This document shows, piece after piece, positions 36,101-43,097 of a DNA stretch of 64,000 bases (positions are counted from its first letter, which is position 1; every line of letters begins with the position of its first letter). The DNA comes from Sansalvadorimonas sp965243775 (lineage in GTDB: Bacteria; Pseudomonadota; Gammaproteobacteria; Pseudomonadales; Endozoicomonadaceae). Made by a program: the position numbers and the translations under genes. The DNA is taken from NCBI GenBank assembly GCA_965243775.1, contig CBDEWF010000078.1, positions 1-64,000 of the forward strand, written 5' to 3'. Below the pieces are notes generated by a model. It saw nothing but the letters and a program-made list of their open reading frames with translations, searched no databases and was not told the DNA's origin.

Positions 36101-36689
36101 TGAAGAGTATGATCAGCAGTCTGAGCGCAAGAGATACCTTGATGCCCAGAATGATGATCTGGAAGAAGCACTGGCGACCCTGGAAGGCGCCATTCGCCGG
36201 ATTGACCGGGAAACCCGCAGTCGCTTCAAGGCGACCTTTGACCGTGTTGATTCTGGCCTGAGGGAGCTGTTTCCGAGAGTATTTGGTGGTGGGCAGGCTT
36301 ATCTGGAACTGACCGGTGATGATCTGCTCAATACCGGGGTGGCGATTATGGCCCAGCCTCCTGGCAAGAAGAACAGTACCATTCATCTTCTGTCCGGTGG
36401 TGAAAAGGCTCTGACGGCTATTGCCCTGGTATTTGCCATTTTCCAGCTGAACCCGTCGCCATTCTGTATGCTGGATGAGGTAGATGCGCCTCTGGATGAT
36501 GCCAATGTTGGCCGTTATGCACGGATGGTTGAAGAGATGTCTGAGAAGGTCCAGTTCATCTACATTTCTCACAACAAGATTGCCATGGAAGCGGCCAACC
36601 AGTTGATTGGCGTGACCATGCACGAACCGGGGGTTTCACGGCCAGTGTCTGTAGATATTGAACAGGCTGCAGCCATGGCTGCCCTGTAA
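33192..36689 (+). CDS. smc: Chromosome segregation SMC ATPase
   Basis: 1165 residues with the standard SMC layout: N-terminal ATPase head with Walker A GPNGCGKS at 31-38, a long coiled coil, a hinge around residues 510-650, the return coiled coil, then the C-terminal head with signature LSGGEKALTA near 1067 and Walker B FCMLDEVDAPLDD near 1090. It compacts and organises the nucleoid. Gammaproteobacteria with SMC (rather than MukB) commonly keep smc next to zipA and ligA, as here. Confidence 0.95.
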   Translation: MRLKCIKLAGFKSFVDPTTVYFPSNMCGVVGPNGCGKSNIIDAVRWVMGESSAKNLRGESITDVIFKGSNSRKPASYAQVELVFDNNEGRITGEYAAFNEISIKRRLTSDASNTYFLNGSKCRRKDIMDIFLGTGLGPRSYSIISQGIVSNLIESKPEELRVFIEEAAGISRYKERRRETENRIRRTTENLERLTDLREELDRQLAHLKRQAEAAERYKNYKQEERLKKAQLHALRWQTVDSGAQAQESAIREFETQLEAAIARQRSSDTDIEKLRQQQIELGDAFQIVQGRFYSTGNEITRLEQTITHRRERAGQLARDLQEAEQAWKENRLHLESDQQMLADLEAELQIIEPELELAQAGEDEQGEALGAAEESMQSWQQDWDSFNQQASEPRRVAEVEQSKIQHLELALERMAERLSRQKEELSGLQAASMDEELEPLHEELAELEFQFEEIQGRQESIHDAIRHAREELKAQEQERSASSRLLNESRGRRASLEALQQAALDQGEGGQRWLQQKGLAAQPRLAEQMQVTEGWETAVETALGDSLQAVCVEQLDEITADLSDLQQASLTFLSGSHATASQPTGQLPWLGDYARGTGDLLVGIYAADGLEQAMALRAQLQAGESVITRDGIWLGRDWLRVAKDSDASAGVLARQQELEQLVADLDLLVEKEEQLVIDISSSREQLENLELQREECQCQSGSLSVRQSELKAELGARQAKQEQQSLRRNRLLEEVREAEEQSQIEQENLSESRLRLQDALDRMEEDAGQREELLRQRDEVRASLDRLRQLARHSKDTAHQLALRQQSLVSRRESLRQGVGRLEKQGERYQERLEQLKLSLSESDEPTDDLQMELEELLDRRLEIEEEMNESRRQLENVEHALREHERGRSAAEQEAQGIRERLEKLRMDWQTMQVRRTTLQEQLQEDGYDLETVLANLPEQATESVWEEELNRLEARIQRLGAINLAAIEEYDQQSERKRYLDAQNDDLEEALATLEGAIRRIDRETRSRFKATFDRVDSGLRELFPRVFGGGQAYLELTGDDLLNTGVAIMAQPPGKKNSTIHLLSGGEKALTAIALVFAIFQLNPSPFCMLDEVDAPLDDANVGRYARMVEEMSEKVQFIYISHNKIAMEAANQLIGVTMHEPGVSRPVSVDIEQAAAMAAL

Positions 36690-36825
36690 TTCGGTTTTTT
36701 TATGAAAGGATTTGACAGAGTGGATTTTCCTCGCCCTCTGCACATGGTAATTTACGGTACAGAATTAAGGTACAAGCAGGGCGGGGCATTGACCCTGTTA
36801 TGGAACATCAGGTTGGCGAGTACCC

Positions 36826-38118
36826 ATGGAGATTAATTTTCGCGATATTTTAGTCATAGTCGGCGTGCTTGTGGTTTTCGGTGTGCTGGCAGACGGGCTG
36901 CGGCGGATGTGGTTGGCGAAACGCAGGGCGAATGAACTCAACTTTGGCCTGGAGGATGTTCATGGCAGTGAAGATGAATATGGCAGTGAGCTTCCCAATG
37001 GTGGTGCCCGCCTGATCGATGATGGGCCTGCTGAGGCTGCTGTCCCGGTACCCGGATCAAGGAAAGAGCCATTTATTGCTTCCGAACCGGCGGCCCCCCT
37101 GCCTGGAGAGATGGTTTCTGCTCCCCGTGTGGTGGTGGCAGAAACTGCGGCACCAGTCAGGCCCAAGGCTGACCCTCAGCCGGTTTCCGCCCCGGTTGCA
37201 GAGAGAATTCAGGAACCTCTGCTCGAACCAGGCCTGCCGGTAATGGGCAGTACAACTGTAAAGATGGCAGCTGAGGAGCCTGTCGCACAGCCGGAGCCGC
37301 TGCAGCCTGAGCCCATTGCCGCAGTGCAGGTTGAAAAGCCCGTTGAACTGGAGCTATCTGTTCCAGAACCTGCTGCTGAAACTCGTCATGAACAGGTCAA
37401 AACTGAACCACTGTTCAGCTTTGCTGATGAACCGGCGATGGCTCCAGGCAGAGTGCGTCCGGCAAAATCTGTTTCAGTAGAGCAGCCTGAGCCTGATCTG
37501 TTTGCTGACGAGCTGTCTCTCTCTATCAAACCTGAAGCGGACGATATTTCTGCCCGTCAGGAGGAGCCGGCGGTTCCCCGTCGCAGGAAGTACTTCGCAT
37601 CCCATCTTGGCCGGAAGAAGGATAAAGAGGCTGCCCCCGAGGTTGAACCGGAACACTCTCAGGAACCGGTAGAAGAGGTTCTGGTGATGAATTTGGTTGC
37701 ATCAAAGGGTATGCCATTTGCCGGTAGTGATGTGCTGAAAATTTTTCAGAATGAAGGGTTGCGTTTTGGCGATATGAATATCTTCCACCGCCACGTGCGG
37801 GAAGATGGCACTGGCCAGGTGTTGTTCAGCGTTGCCAATGGGGTTGAACCTGGTACGTTTGACCTGAAGACAATGGACAATTCCTATACGCCAGCCCTGA
37901 GTTTCTTTATGGGGCTGCCCGGCCCCCATCAGCCCCAGCAGGCTTTCCGGATTATGGTTGAGGTAGTGCACAATATTGCCCGTTATCTGGACGGTACCCT
38001 GAGGGATGATCAACACAGTGTGCTGACCCAGCAGACCTTGGAGCACTACCGCCAGCGGATCAGTGATTTTGAGCGGCATCAGCTGACCCGGCGCAAGAAG
38101 TCTACAGTCAGGATCTGA
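36826..38118 (+). CDS. zipA: Cell division protein ZipA
   Basis: 430 residues. One N-terminal membrane helix (FRDILVIVGVLVVFGVLADGL) is followed by a long Pro/Glu/Ala-rich linker (about 40-280) and a C-terminal FtsZ-binding domain (from about 285, with VLVMNLVASKGMPFAGSDVL). It anchors FtsZ to the membrane at the division site. The linker is longer than in E. coli. It lies between smc and ligA, with a terminator after it. Confidence 0.93.
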   Translation: MEINFRDILVIVGVLVVFGVLADGLRRMWLAKRRANELNFGLEDVHGSEDEYGSELPNGGARLIDDGPAEAAVPVPGSRKEPFIASEPAAPLPGEMVSAPRVVVAETAAPVRPKADPQPVSAPVAERIQEPLLEPGLPVMGSTTVKMAAEEPVAQPEPLQPEPIAAVQVEKPVELELSVPEPAAETRHEQVKTEPLFSFADEPAMAPGRVRPAKSVSVEQPEPDLFADELSLSIKPEADDISARQEEPAVPRRRKYFASHLGRKKDKEAAPEVEPEHSQEPVEEVLVMNLVASKGMPFAGSDVLKIFQNEGLRFGDMNIFHRHVREDGTGQVLFSVANGVEPGTFDLKTMDNSYTPALSFFMGLPGPHQPQQAFRIMVEVVHNIARYLDGTLRDDQHSVLTQQTLEHYRQRISDFERHQLTRRKKSTVRI

Positions 38119-38144
38119 TCCTGGGCTGGATTTACTTATATCAG

Positions 38145-38180
38145 GGCTTCGCTACCGGTTAGCGAAGCCTTTTTGTTTTA
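38145..38180 (+). terminator. Rho-independent terminator after zipA
   Basis: GGCTTCGCT (38145-38153) pairs with AGCGAAGCC (38161-38169), followed by TTTTTGTTTT. Good stem and T-run, placed between zipA and ligA. Confidence 0.85.
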
Positions 38181-38207
38181 TCGAATAATCGTATTTTGTA
38201 ATCTGTC

Positions 38208-40244
38208 ATGCCCAGTAAAGAACTTCAGCAGGAAGTGAGTGCACTCCATAGTGAAATTCAGCAGCATAACTACCGCTACTACGTGCTTGATGACCCTTCT
38301 GTTCCAGACAGTGAATATGACCGGTTGCTGAATCGACTGCGGGAGATTGAAAAGGATCACCCTGATCTGGTAATGCCGGATTCTCCCACCCAGAGGGTAG
38401 GAGACAGGCCGCTGGACTCCTTCAGCCAGGTTCGCCATGAGATCCCCATGCTCTCTCTGGATAACGCTTTCAGTGATGAGGATTTGTCCGAGTTTAACCG
38501 TCGCATCGGTGACCGGCTTAAATCTTCTGTTGAATTCGAGTTTGCCTGTGAGCCGAAGCTGGATGGTATCGCCGTCAGCCTGTTATATGAGAACGGCCTC
38601 CTGGTTCGCGGTGCGACCCGTGGAGATGGAAGCACAGGTGAAGATATTACCCTGAATGTGCGTACTATCCCTTCCATCCCCCTGAGGCTGCTGGATGAAG
38701 GCTGGCCTGAGCGTCTGGAAGTGCGGGGTGAAATCTATATGCCCCGGGAGGGTTTTGAGCGATTGAACGATCAGGCCCGCAAAAAGGGTGAGAAAACCTT
38801 TGTTAATCCCCGTAATGCTGCTGCTGGAAGCCTGCGCCAGCTTGATCCCCGGATTACCGCCACCCGTCCTTTGGAAATGTGCTGCTACAGTGCCGGTCTG
38901 GTTGAGGGGGGAGAGCTTCCCGCCAAGCATGACCAGACCCTGAAGCTGTTCCAGACGTGGGGGCTGAAAATCAATCCTGAAATGCGGGTGGTAAAGGGTG
39001 TCCAGGGCTGTGTCGCTTACTACGGTGACCTCGCCGAAAAGCGTGATACGCTGGCCTACGAGATTGATGGCATTGTCTTTAAAGTCAATGACTTTGCCCT
39101 GCAGGAACAATTGGGATTTGTGGCGCGGGCTCCACGTTGGGCTATTGCCCGCAAGTTTCCTGCCCAGGAAGAGCTGACTGTGCTGAAGGACGTTGATTTC
39201 CAGGTTGGCCGCACCGGGGCGGTCACACCGGTGGCCCGGCTTGATCCGGTCTTTGTGGGAGGGGTGACAGTCAGCAATGCCACTCTTCACAATATGGATG
39301 AAGTTGAGCGCCTGGGGGTTATGGTTGGTGACACTGTTATTATTCGCCGGGCCGGAGATGTGATTCCCCAGATTGTGAGTGTGGTTGGTGAGAGGCGTCC
39401 TGCTCAGGCAGAGAAAATCCAGCTGCCATCCCTGTGCCCGGTTTGTGGGTCGGAAATAGAGCGCAGTGAGGATGAAGCTGCAGCCCGCTGCACCGGAGGC
39501 CTGTTCTGTCAGGCCCAGCGCAAGGAGGCGATCAAGCATTTTGCTTCCCGCAAGGCTCTGGACGTGGATGGTCTGGGTGACAAGCTGGTTGAACAGCTGG
39601 TTGACCGGGAGCTGGTCAAGACCATTGCTGACCTGTTCTGTTTAACCAAAGAGCAGTTGATACGGCTGGACCGGATGGGGGAGAAGTCTGCGCTGAATCT
39701 GCTGAAAGCTCTGGAGCAGAGTAAATCAACGACACTGACAAGGTTTATTTACGCCCTCGGGATTCGTGAAGTAGGAGAAGCGACGGCGGCTTCTCTGGCA
39801 GGTCATTATCAAGATCTTCCGGCTTTGCTGGAAGCCGGGGAAGAGTCTCTGCAGGAAGTGGATGATGTGGGGCCGGTCGTGGCACAGCATATAGCTCTGT
39901 TTTTCCGTCAGGCACACAACCTGGAGGTGATTGAGCAGTTGCGGACCGTTGGTGTGAACTGGCCGGTGATTGAGACGATGGGCACTAGTGAACAGGAGCA
40001 GCCACTGGCTGGACAGACCTGGGTGTTGACGGGGACCCTCTCTGTTATGACCCGAGATCAGGGAAAGGCTTACCTGCAACAGCTGGGTGCCAAGGTAGCC
40101 GGTTCTGTTTCCGGTAAAACCCAGGGGCTGGTCGCAGGGGAAAAGGCCGGTTCCAAGCTGACCAAAGCCCAGGGGCTGGGAGTTCCGGTTCTGGATGAGG
40201 AAGCGTTCCTGTCACTGCTGAAAGATCATGGAATAGAGCTATAA
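38208..40244 (+). CDS. ligA: NAD+-dependent DNA ligase
   Basis: 678 residues, normal for LigA. Seen in order: the N-terminal NAD-binding region (NYRYYVLDDPSVPDSEYDRL), the adenylation motif with lysine in CEPKLDGIAVS (about residue 117), the OB fold, a four-cysteine zinc finger (CPVCG then RCTGGLFC), helix-hairpin-helix repeats, and a C-terminal BRCT domain (about 600-678, QTWVLTGTLS). It seals nicks during replication and repair. Confidence 0.97.
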   Translation: MPSKELQQEVSALHSEIQQHNYRYYVLDDPSVPDSEYDRLLNRLREIEKDHPDLVMPDSPTQRVGDRPLDSFSQVRHEIPMLSLDNAFSDEDLSEFNRRIGDRLKSSVEFEFACEPKLDGIAVSLLYENGLLVRGATRGDGSTGEDITLNVRTIPSIPLRLLDEGWPERLEVRGEIYMPREGFERLNDQARKKGEKTFVNPRNAAAGSLRQLDPRITATRPLEMCCYSAGLVEGGELPAKHDQTLKLFQTWGLKINPEMRVVKGVQGCVAYYGDLAEKRDTLAYEIDGIVFKVNDFALQEQLGFVARAPRWAIARKFPAQEELTVLKDVDFQVGRTGAVTPVARLDPVFVGGVTVSNATLHNMDEVERLGVMVGDTVIIRRAGDVIPQIVSVVGERRPAQAEKIQLPSLCPVCGSEIERSEDEAAARCTGGLFCQAQRKEAIKHFASRKALDVDGLGDKLVEQLVDRELVKTIADLFCLTKEQLIRLDRMGEKSALNLLKALEQSKSTTLTRFIYALGIREVGEATAASLAGHYQDLPALLEAGEESLQEVDDVGPVVAQHIALFFRQAHNLEVIEQLRTVGVNWPVIETMGTSEQEQPLAGQTWVLTGTLSVMTRDQGKAYLQQLGAKVAGSVSGKTQGLVAGEKAGSKLTKAQGLGVPVLDEEAFLSLLKDHGIEL

Positions 40245-40256
40245 GAGAATAAAGCT

Positions 40257-40826
40257 ATGAGAATAGTGGCCGTGCTGTTTACGGTTCTGTTTCTGGCCGG
40301 GTGCGCGTCCAAGGCGCCACCTGCCCGGCCCCATAACCTGTGTGATGTGTTCAAAGAGAAACCTTCCTGGTACCGGGCGGCGAAAAAGGCCAAAAAACGC
40401 TGGGGTACGCCGATCCAGGTGATGATGGCGATTATGTACCATGAATCCAGTTACCGGCATGATGTGCGCCCTCCGCGCCCCTGGTTTCTGTTTATTCCAT
40501 TGCCCCGTGACAGTTCAGCCTACGGTTATGCCCAGGCCCAGGACAGTACCTGGAGTATGTATGTCGATGAAGCAGGTGGCTGGTTTTCCAGCCGGGAAAG
40601 TTTCGGAGATGCCATCGACTTTATCGGCTGGTATACCCACAAGTCCCGCAAGATCAATGGGGTTTCCCTGTGGCGGGCTGACCAGCTGTACCTGAATTAC
40701 CATGAAGGCTGGGGTGGTTATGCCCGGGGTTCTTATAAGAAGAAGCCATGGCTGCAGAAAGTTGCCAAAAAAGTCCATACCCGGGCCAGTAACTATGGTG
40801 AGCAGTTGCGGCGCTGTAGTCTGTAA
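40257..40826 (+). CDS. Lipoprotein with lytic transglycosylase-like (SLT) domain
   Basis: 189 residues. The signal ends in a lipobox, FLAGC (Cys17), so it should be a lipid-anchored envelope protein. The domain contains IMYHESSYRHDVRPPR, where the Glu in HESS matches the catalytic Glu of SLT-type transglycosylases, then SAYGYAQAQDSTW and a WRADQLYLNYHEGWGGY block typical of this lysozyme-like fold. It starts 12 bases after ligA and is probably co-transcribed. Likely cuts peptidoglycan, inferred from the fold. Confidence 0.8.
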   Translation: MRIVAVLFTVLFLAGCASKAPPARPHNLCDVFKEKPSWYRAAKKAKKRWGTPIQVMMAIMYHESSYRHDVRPPRPWFLFIPLPRDSSAYGYAQAQDSTWSMYVDEAGGWFSSRESFGDAIDFIGWYTHKSRKINGVSLWRADQLYLNYHEGWGGYARGSYKKKPWLQKVAKKVHTRASNYGEQLRRCSL

Positions 40827-40843
40827 TTCAATTAACCTGTAGC

Positions 40844-41776
40844 TCAATCAACCAGCAACTGACTGGCAGCACTTTTATCCATCACCCAGAAAGTGTTCGG
40901 ATGATTTTGAAGATAACTCGCGGGAATGGATGAACAGACCTTTCCTGTTATGGCCTGATACACCGTTGCAGCTTTGTGCTCCCCCCAGGCCATCAGGATA
41001 TTGACTCTTGACTCCAGGATATCAGCGATACCCATGGTGATAGCTTGTTCAGGAATACTGTCCAGGCGGTCAAAATACTGAGAGTTGGTCTTGCGGGTGC
41101 TGGCACTGAGGTCGATCACACGGGTGCGGGTATATTGGCCGGAGCCGGGTTCGTTGAAGCCGATATGACCGTTCCTGCCAATACCGAGCAGTTGTATATC
41201 TCTGGGAGTCTCGTCCAGCAGATGCTGGTATCTCAAGGCTTCCTGGTTCGGGGTACCTGAAAGTCCATCAGGAATATTAACCTGCCCGGAAATGATACCG
41301 ATTTCGTTGAACAGGTGTTTTGCCATAAAGTAGGCGTAGCTGGCCGGATGTTCCGGCGGCAGTCCAAGGTATTCATCGAGATTGAAGGTTTTTAGCCTGC
41401 TGGCTGTGAATCGTCCCTGGCTAAAGGCCGCAGTGAGCCTGTTATAAACACCTGTGGGTGTGCTGCCGGTTGCCAGGCCAAGCACCGTCCATTGATCGCT
41501 CCGGGTCCGTTCCGCCAGAAGCCGGATCAGCCACTCTGCCACAAGATCACTGCCAGCTTCCCGGTCAGTGGCAATAAAAAGGCGCTGACTGTTCACAGTT
41601 GTTGTATGAACCCTGGCCCTGAGTGATGCAGGAACCTGTCCGATTTCCAGTTGTTTTATCCATTCCATTGCTGAGCCTGCTCTCAGTTTTTGTTCTTTGG
41701 CCAGGGGCTGAGTCACTGAAAATGTCAGTATAAGAAACAGGAGAATTGGTCCGAAAGGTGGAGAGAGCTGGTTCAT
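40844..41776 (-). CDS. nagB: Glucosamine-6-phosphate deaminase homologue with N-terminal signal sequence
   Basis: 310 residues. The catalytic domain from about residue 60 has the NagB motifs LATGSTPTGVY (101-111), FNLDEYLGL (131-139) and NGHIGFNEPGS (202-212). NagB converts GlcN-6-P to fructose-6-P and ammonium in the cytoplasm. Here the frame begins with a typical Sec signal (PPFGPILLFLILTFSVTQPLA, ending in an A-type cleavage site), which normal NagB lacks. An internal Met at residue 37 could give a cytoplasmic form, but neither start has a strong ribosome site. No nagA or nagE neighbours. Either an exported variant or a mis-chosen start. Confidence 0.75.
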   Translation of the reverse strand: MNQLSPPFGPILLFLILTFSVTQPLAKEQKLRAGSAMEWIKQLEIGQVPASLRARVHTTTVNSQRLFIATDREAGSDLVAEWLIRLLAERTRSDQWTVLGLATGSTPTGVYNRLTAAFSQGRFTASRLKTFNLDEYLGLPPEHPASYAYFMAKHLFNEIGIISGQVNIPDGLSGTPNQEALRYQHLLDETPRDIQLLGIGRNGHIGFNEPGSGQYTRTRVIDLSASTRKTNSQYFDRLDSIPEQAITMGIADILESRVNILMAWGEHKAATVYQAITGKVCSSIPASYLQNHPNTFWVMDKSAASQLLVD

Positions 41777-41822
41777 CAGGTATCACCAAGAAAAGGAAGA
41801 TGCCTGAGGTTAGCAAAGCTGT

Positions 41823-42041
41823 TCAGACTATACCGATATTTCCTGCAGGGACAATATTGGCCGTTTCCGTTATTTCATCCCAGACCACAACAGCCGTTCC
41901 GTCTTTCAGCTGTTGGACGACCCGGCTGACTTTCATGGCCACCGGAGTATCATCGCCATTATCTGTGCCGTCGCGGCTGACAAATTCAATAATAAGATTC
42001 TGCAGAGTGGCTTCTTCAAGCTGCTGCCAGGGAATAATCAT
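41823..42041 (-). CDS. YheU family (UPF0270) protein
   Basis: 72 residues beginning MIIPWQQLEEATLQNLIIEF, closely similar in pattern to E. coli YheU ([20 protein letters not shown]), and continuing with EGTD-like SRDGTDNGDD and VVVWDEITETANIVP. It is a small cytoplasmic protein of unknown function found across gammaproteobacteria. It lies on the same strand between the trmO remnant and nagB. Confidence 0.9.
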   Translation of the reverse strand: MIIPWQQLEEATLQNLIIEFVSRDGTDNGDDTPVAMKVSRVVQQLKDGTAVVVWDEITETANIVPAGNIGIV

Positions 42042-42097
42042 CAGACTTATCCATTAGTCAAAGGGCAATTGTATAAATAAGCGGTATCACCGGGAAA

Positions 42098-42837
42098 TTA
42101 ATGCTCCCGTTCTACGGAAAAAACCTCAAAGCAGTCTGCTATAACCCGCCAGCGAATATTGCAGCCCCAGAGGCGGATACCATAATCGCTGCGGGGGCTC
42201 TTCTTCAGGTATGCCGGGCGTGGATCCTGGCTGAGGACTTCATGAATCAGCCGTTCGAGTGAGTGACCGGTCTGTTGCTCATATTGGCAGCAGTCGTCCA
42301 GCGCCTGTTCAGTAAAAGCGACTTGATAATTGTCAGGCGCCTCGGGGGCAAAACCACCGACTGCGTCGGCCACGTTGTCGGCCCAGGGGAGATAAGGCCT
42401 TGATATCAACCACTGGGGTATTGTCCAGCAGGTCAATGCCAGACAGCTCCAGCCACACCTGTCCTTTCTGTTGCCTGACTGCTTCCAGTTTAACCACGGA
42501 AAGCCCCAGCGGGTTGGGTCTGTGGGTAGAGCGGGTGGCAAATAACGCCCACTCTTTTCACACCTCCAAGCCGGGGAGGTCTTACGGTCGGTCTCCAGCC
42601 TTCGTCCCGGGTTTCATGGAACAGAAACTGGATCCAGATATGGCTGAAAGCATCCAGCCCGGTTACGGCTTCCAGGCAGTTACAAGGGCCGGTCAGCTCC
42701 AGCCGGGCACGGGCGCTGGTAGCCAGACCTGGCTGGCGGGGAATACCGAATTTTTCCCGGTAGCAGGAACGGATATAGCCAACAGGCTCGATCAGGCAGG
42801 CCTGGGAAGAATAGTCTGGATTCACGATCTCTCTCAT
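42098..42837 (-). pseudogene. trmO: trmO (tsaA), tRNA m6t6A37 methyltransferase with two frameshifts
   Basis: The N-terminal part reads EPVGYIRSCYREKFGIPRQP and WRPTVRPPRLGG, as in TrmO/YaeB. One extra base near 42542 shifts the frame (the conserved FATRS-THRPNPLG block is only readable after removing it), and a second extra base near 42395 restores PYLPWADN through the C-terminus DPRPAYLKK and RWRVIADCFEVFSVE. Both shifts are single-base insertions. Intact TrmO N6-methylates t6A37 in tRNA-Thr. Sequencing error is possible, but two shifts in one gene favour decay. Confidence 0.85.
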
Positions 42838-43097
42838 TCACAGTCAACCGGGGCAGACTAACCAGACTCACTGTTGACTGCAATGGCTGTTTATAAGTAT
42901 TTCCAGTTATCAGCATGTCCCGGCCCGGGCAGTTAGTAACACTGCACGGACTGTCATGAACCTCTTTCCCCAGAGCCAGTCCATTTCCGTGAGAGAACCT
43001 GTAGGAGCTTACGGCACTGTAACCCAAACGGGTGTTCTGTCAGGTCGTGGAGCAGGCATGTGCCGCTCACAAATTGCTTATGTTTAGGAGAAAAATT
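42838..43097. other. Spacer upstream of the Nopp140-like gene
   Basis: No gene recognised in these 260 bases between divergently oriented trmO and the eukaryote-like gene. The only clear signal is the AGGAG ribosome site at its end. Confidence 0.4.
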
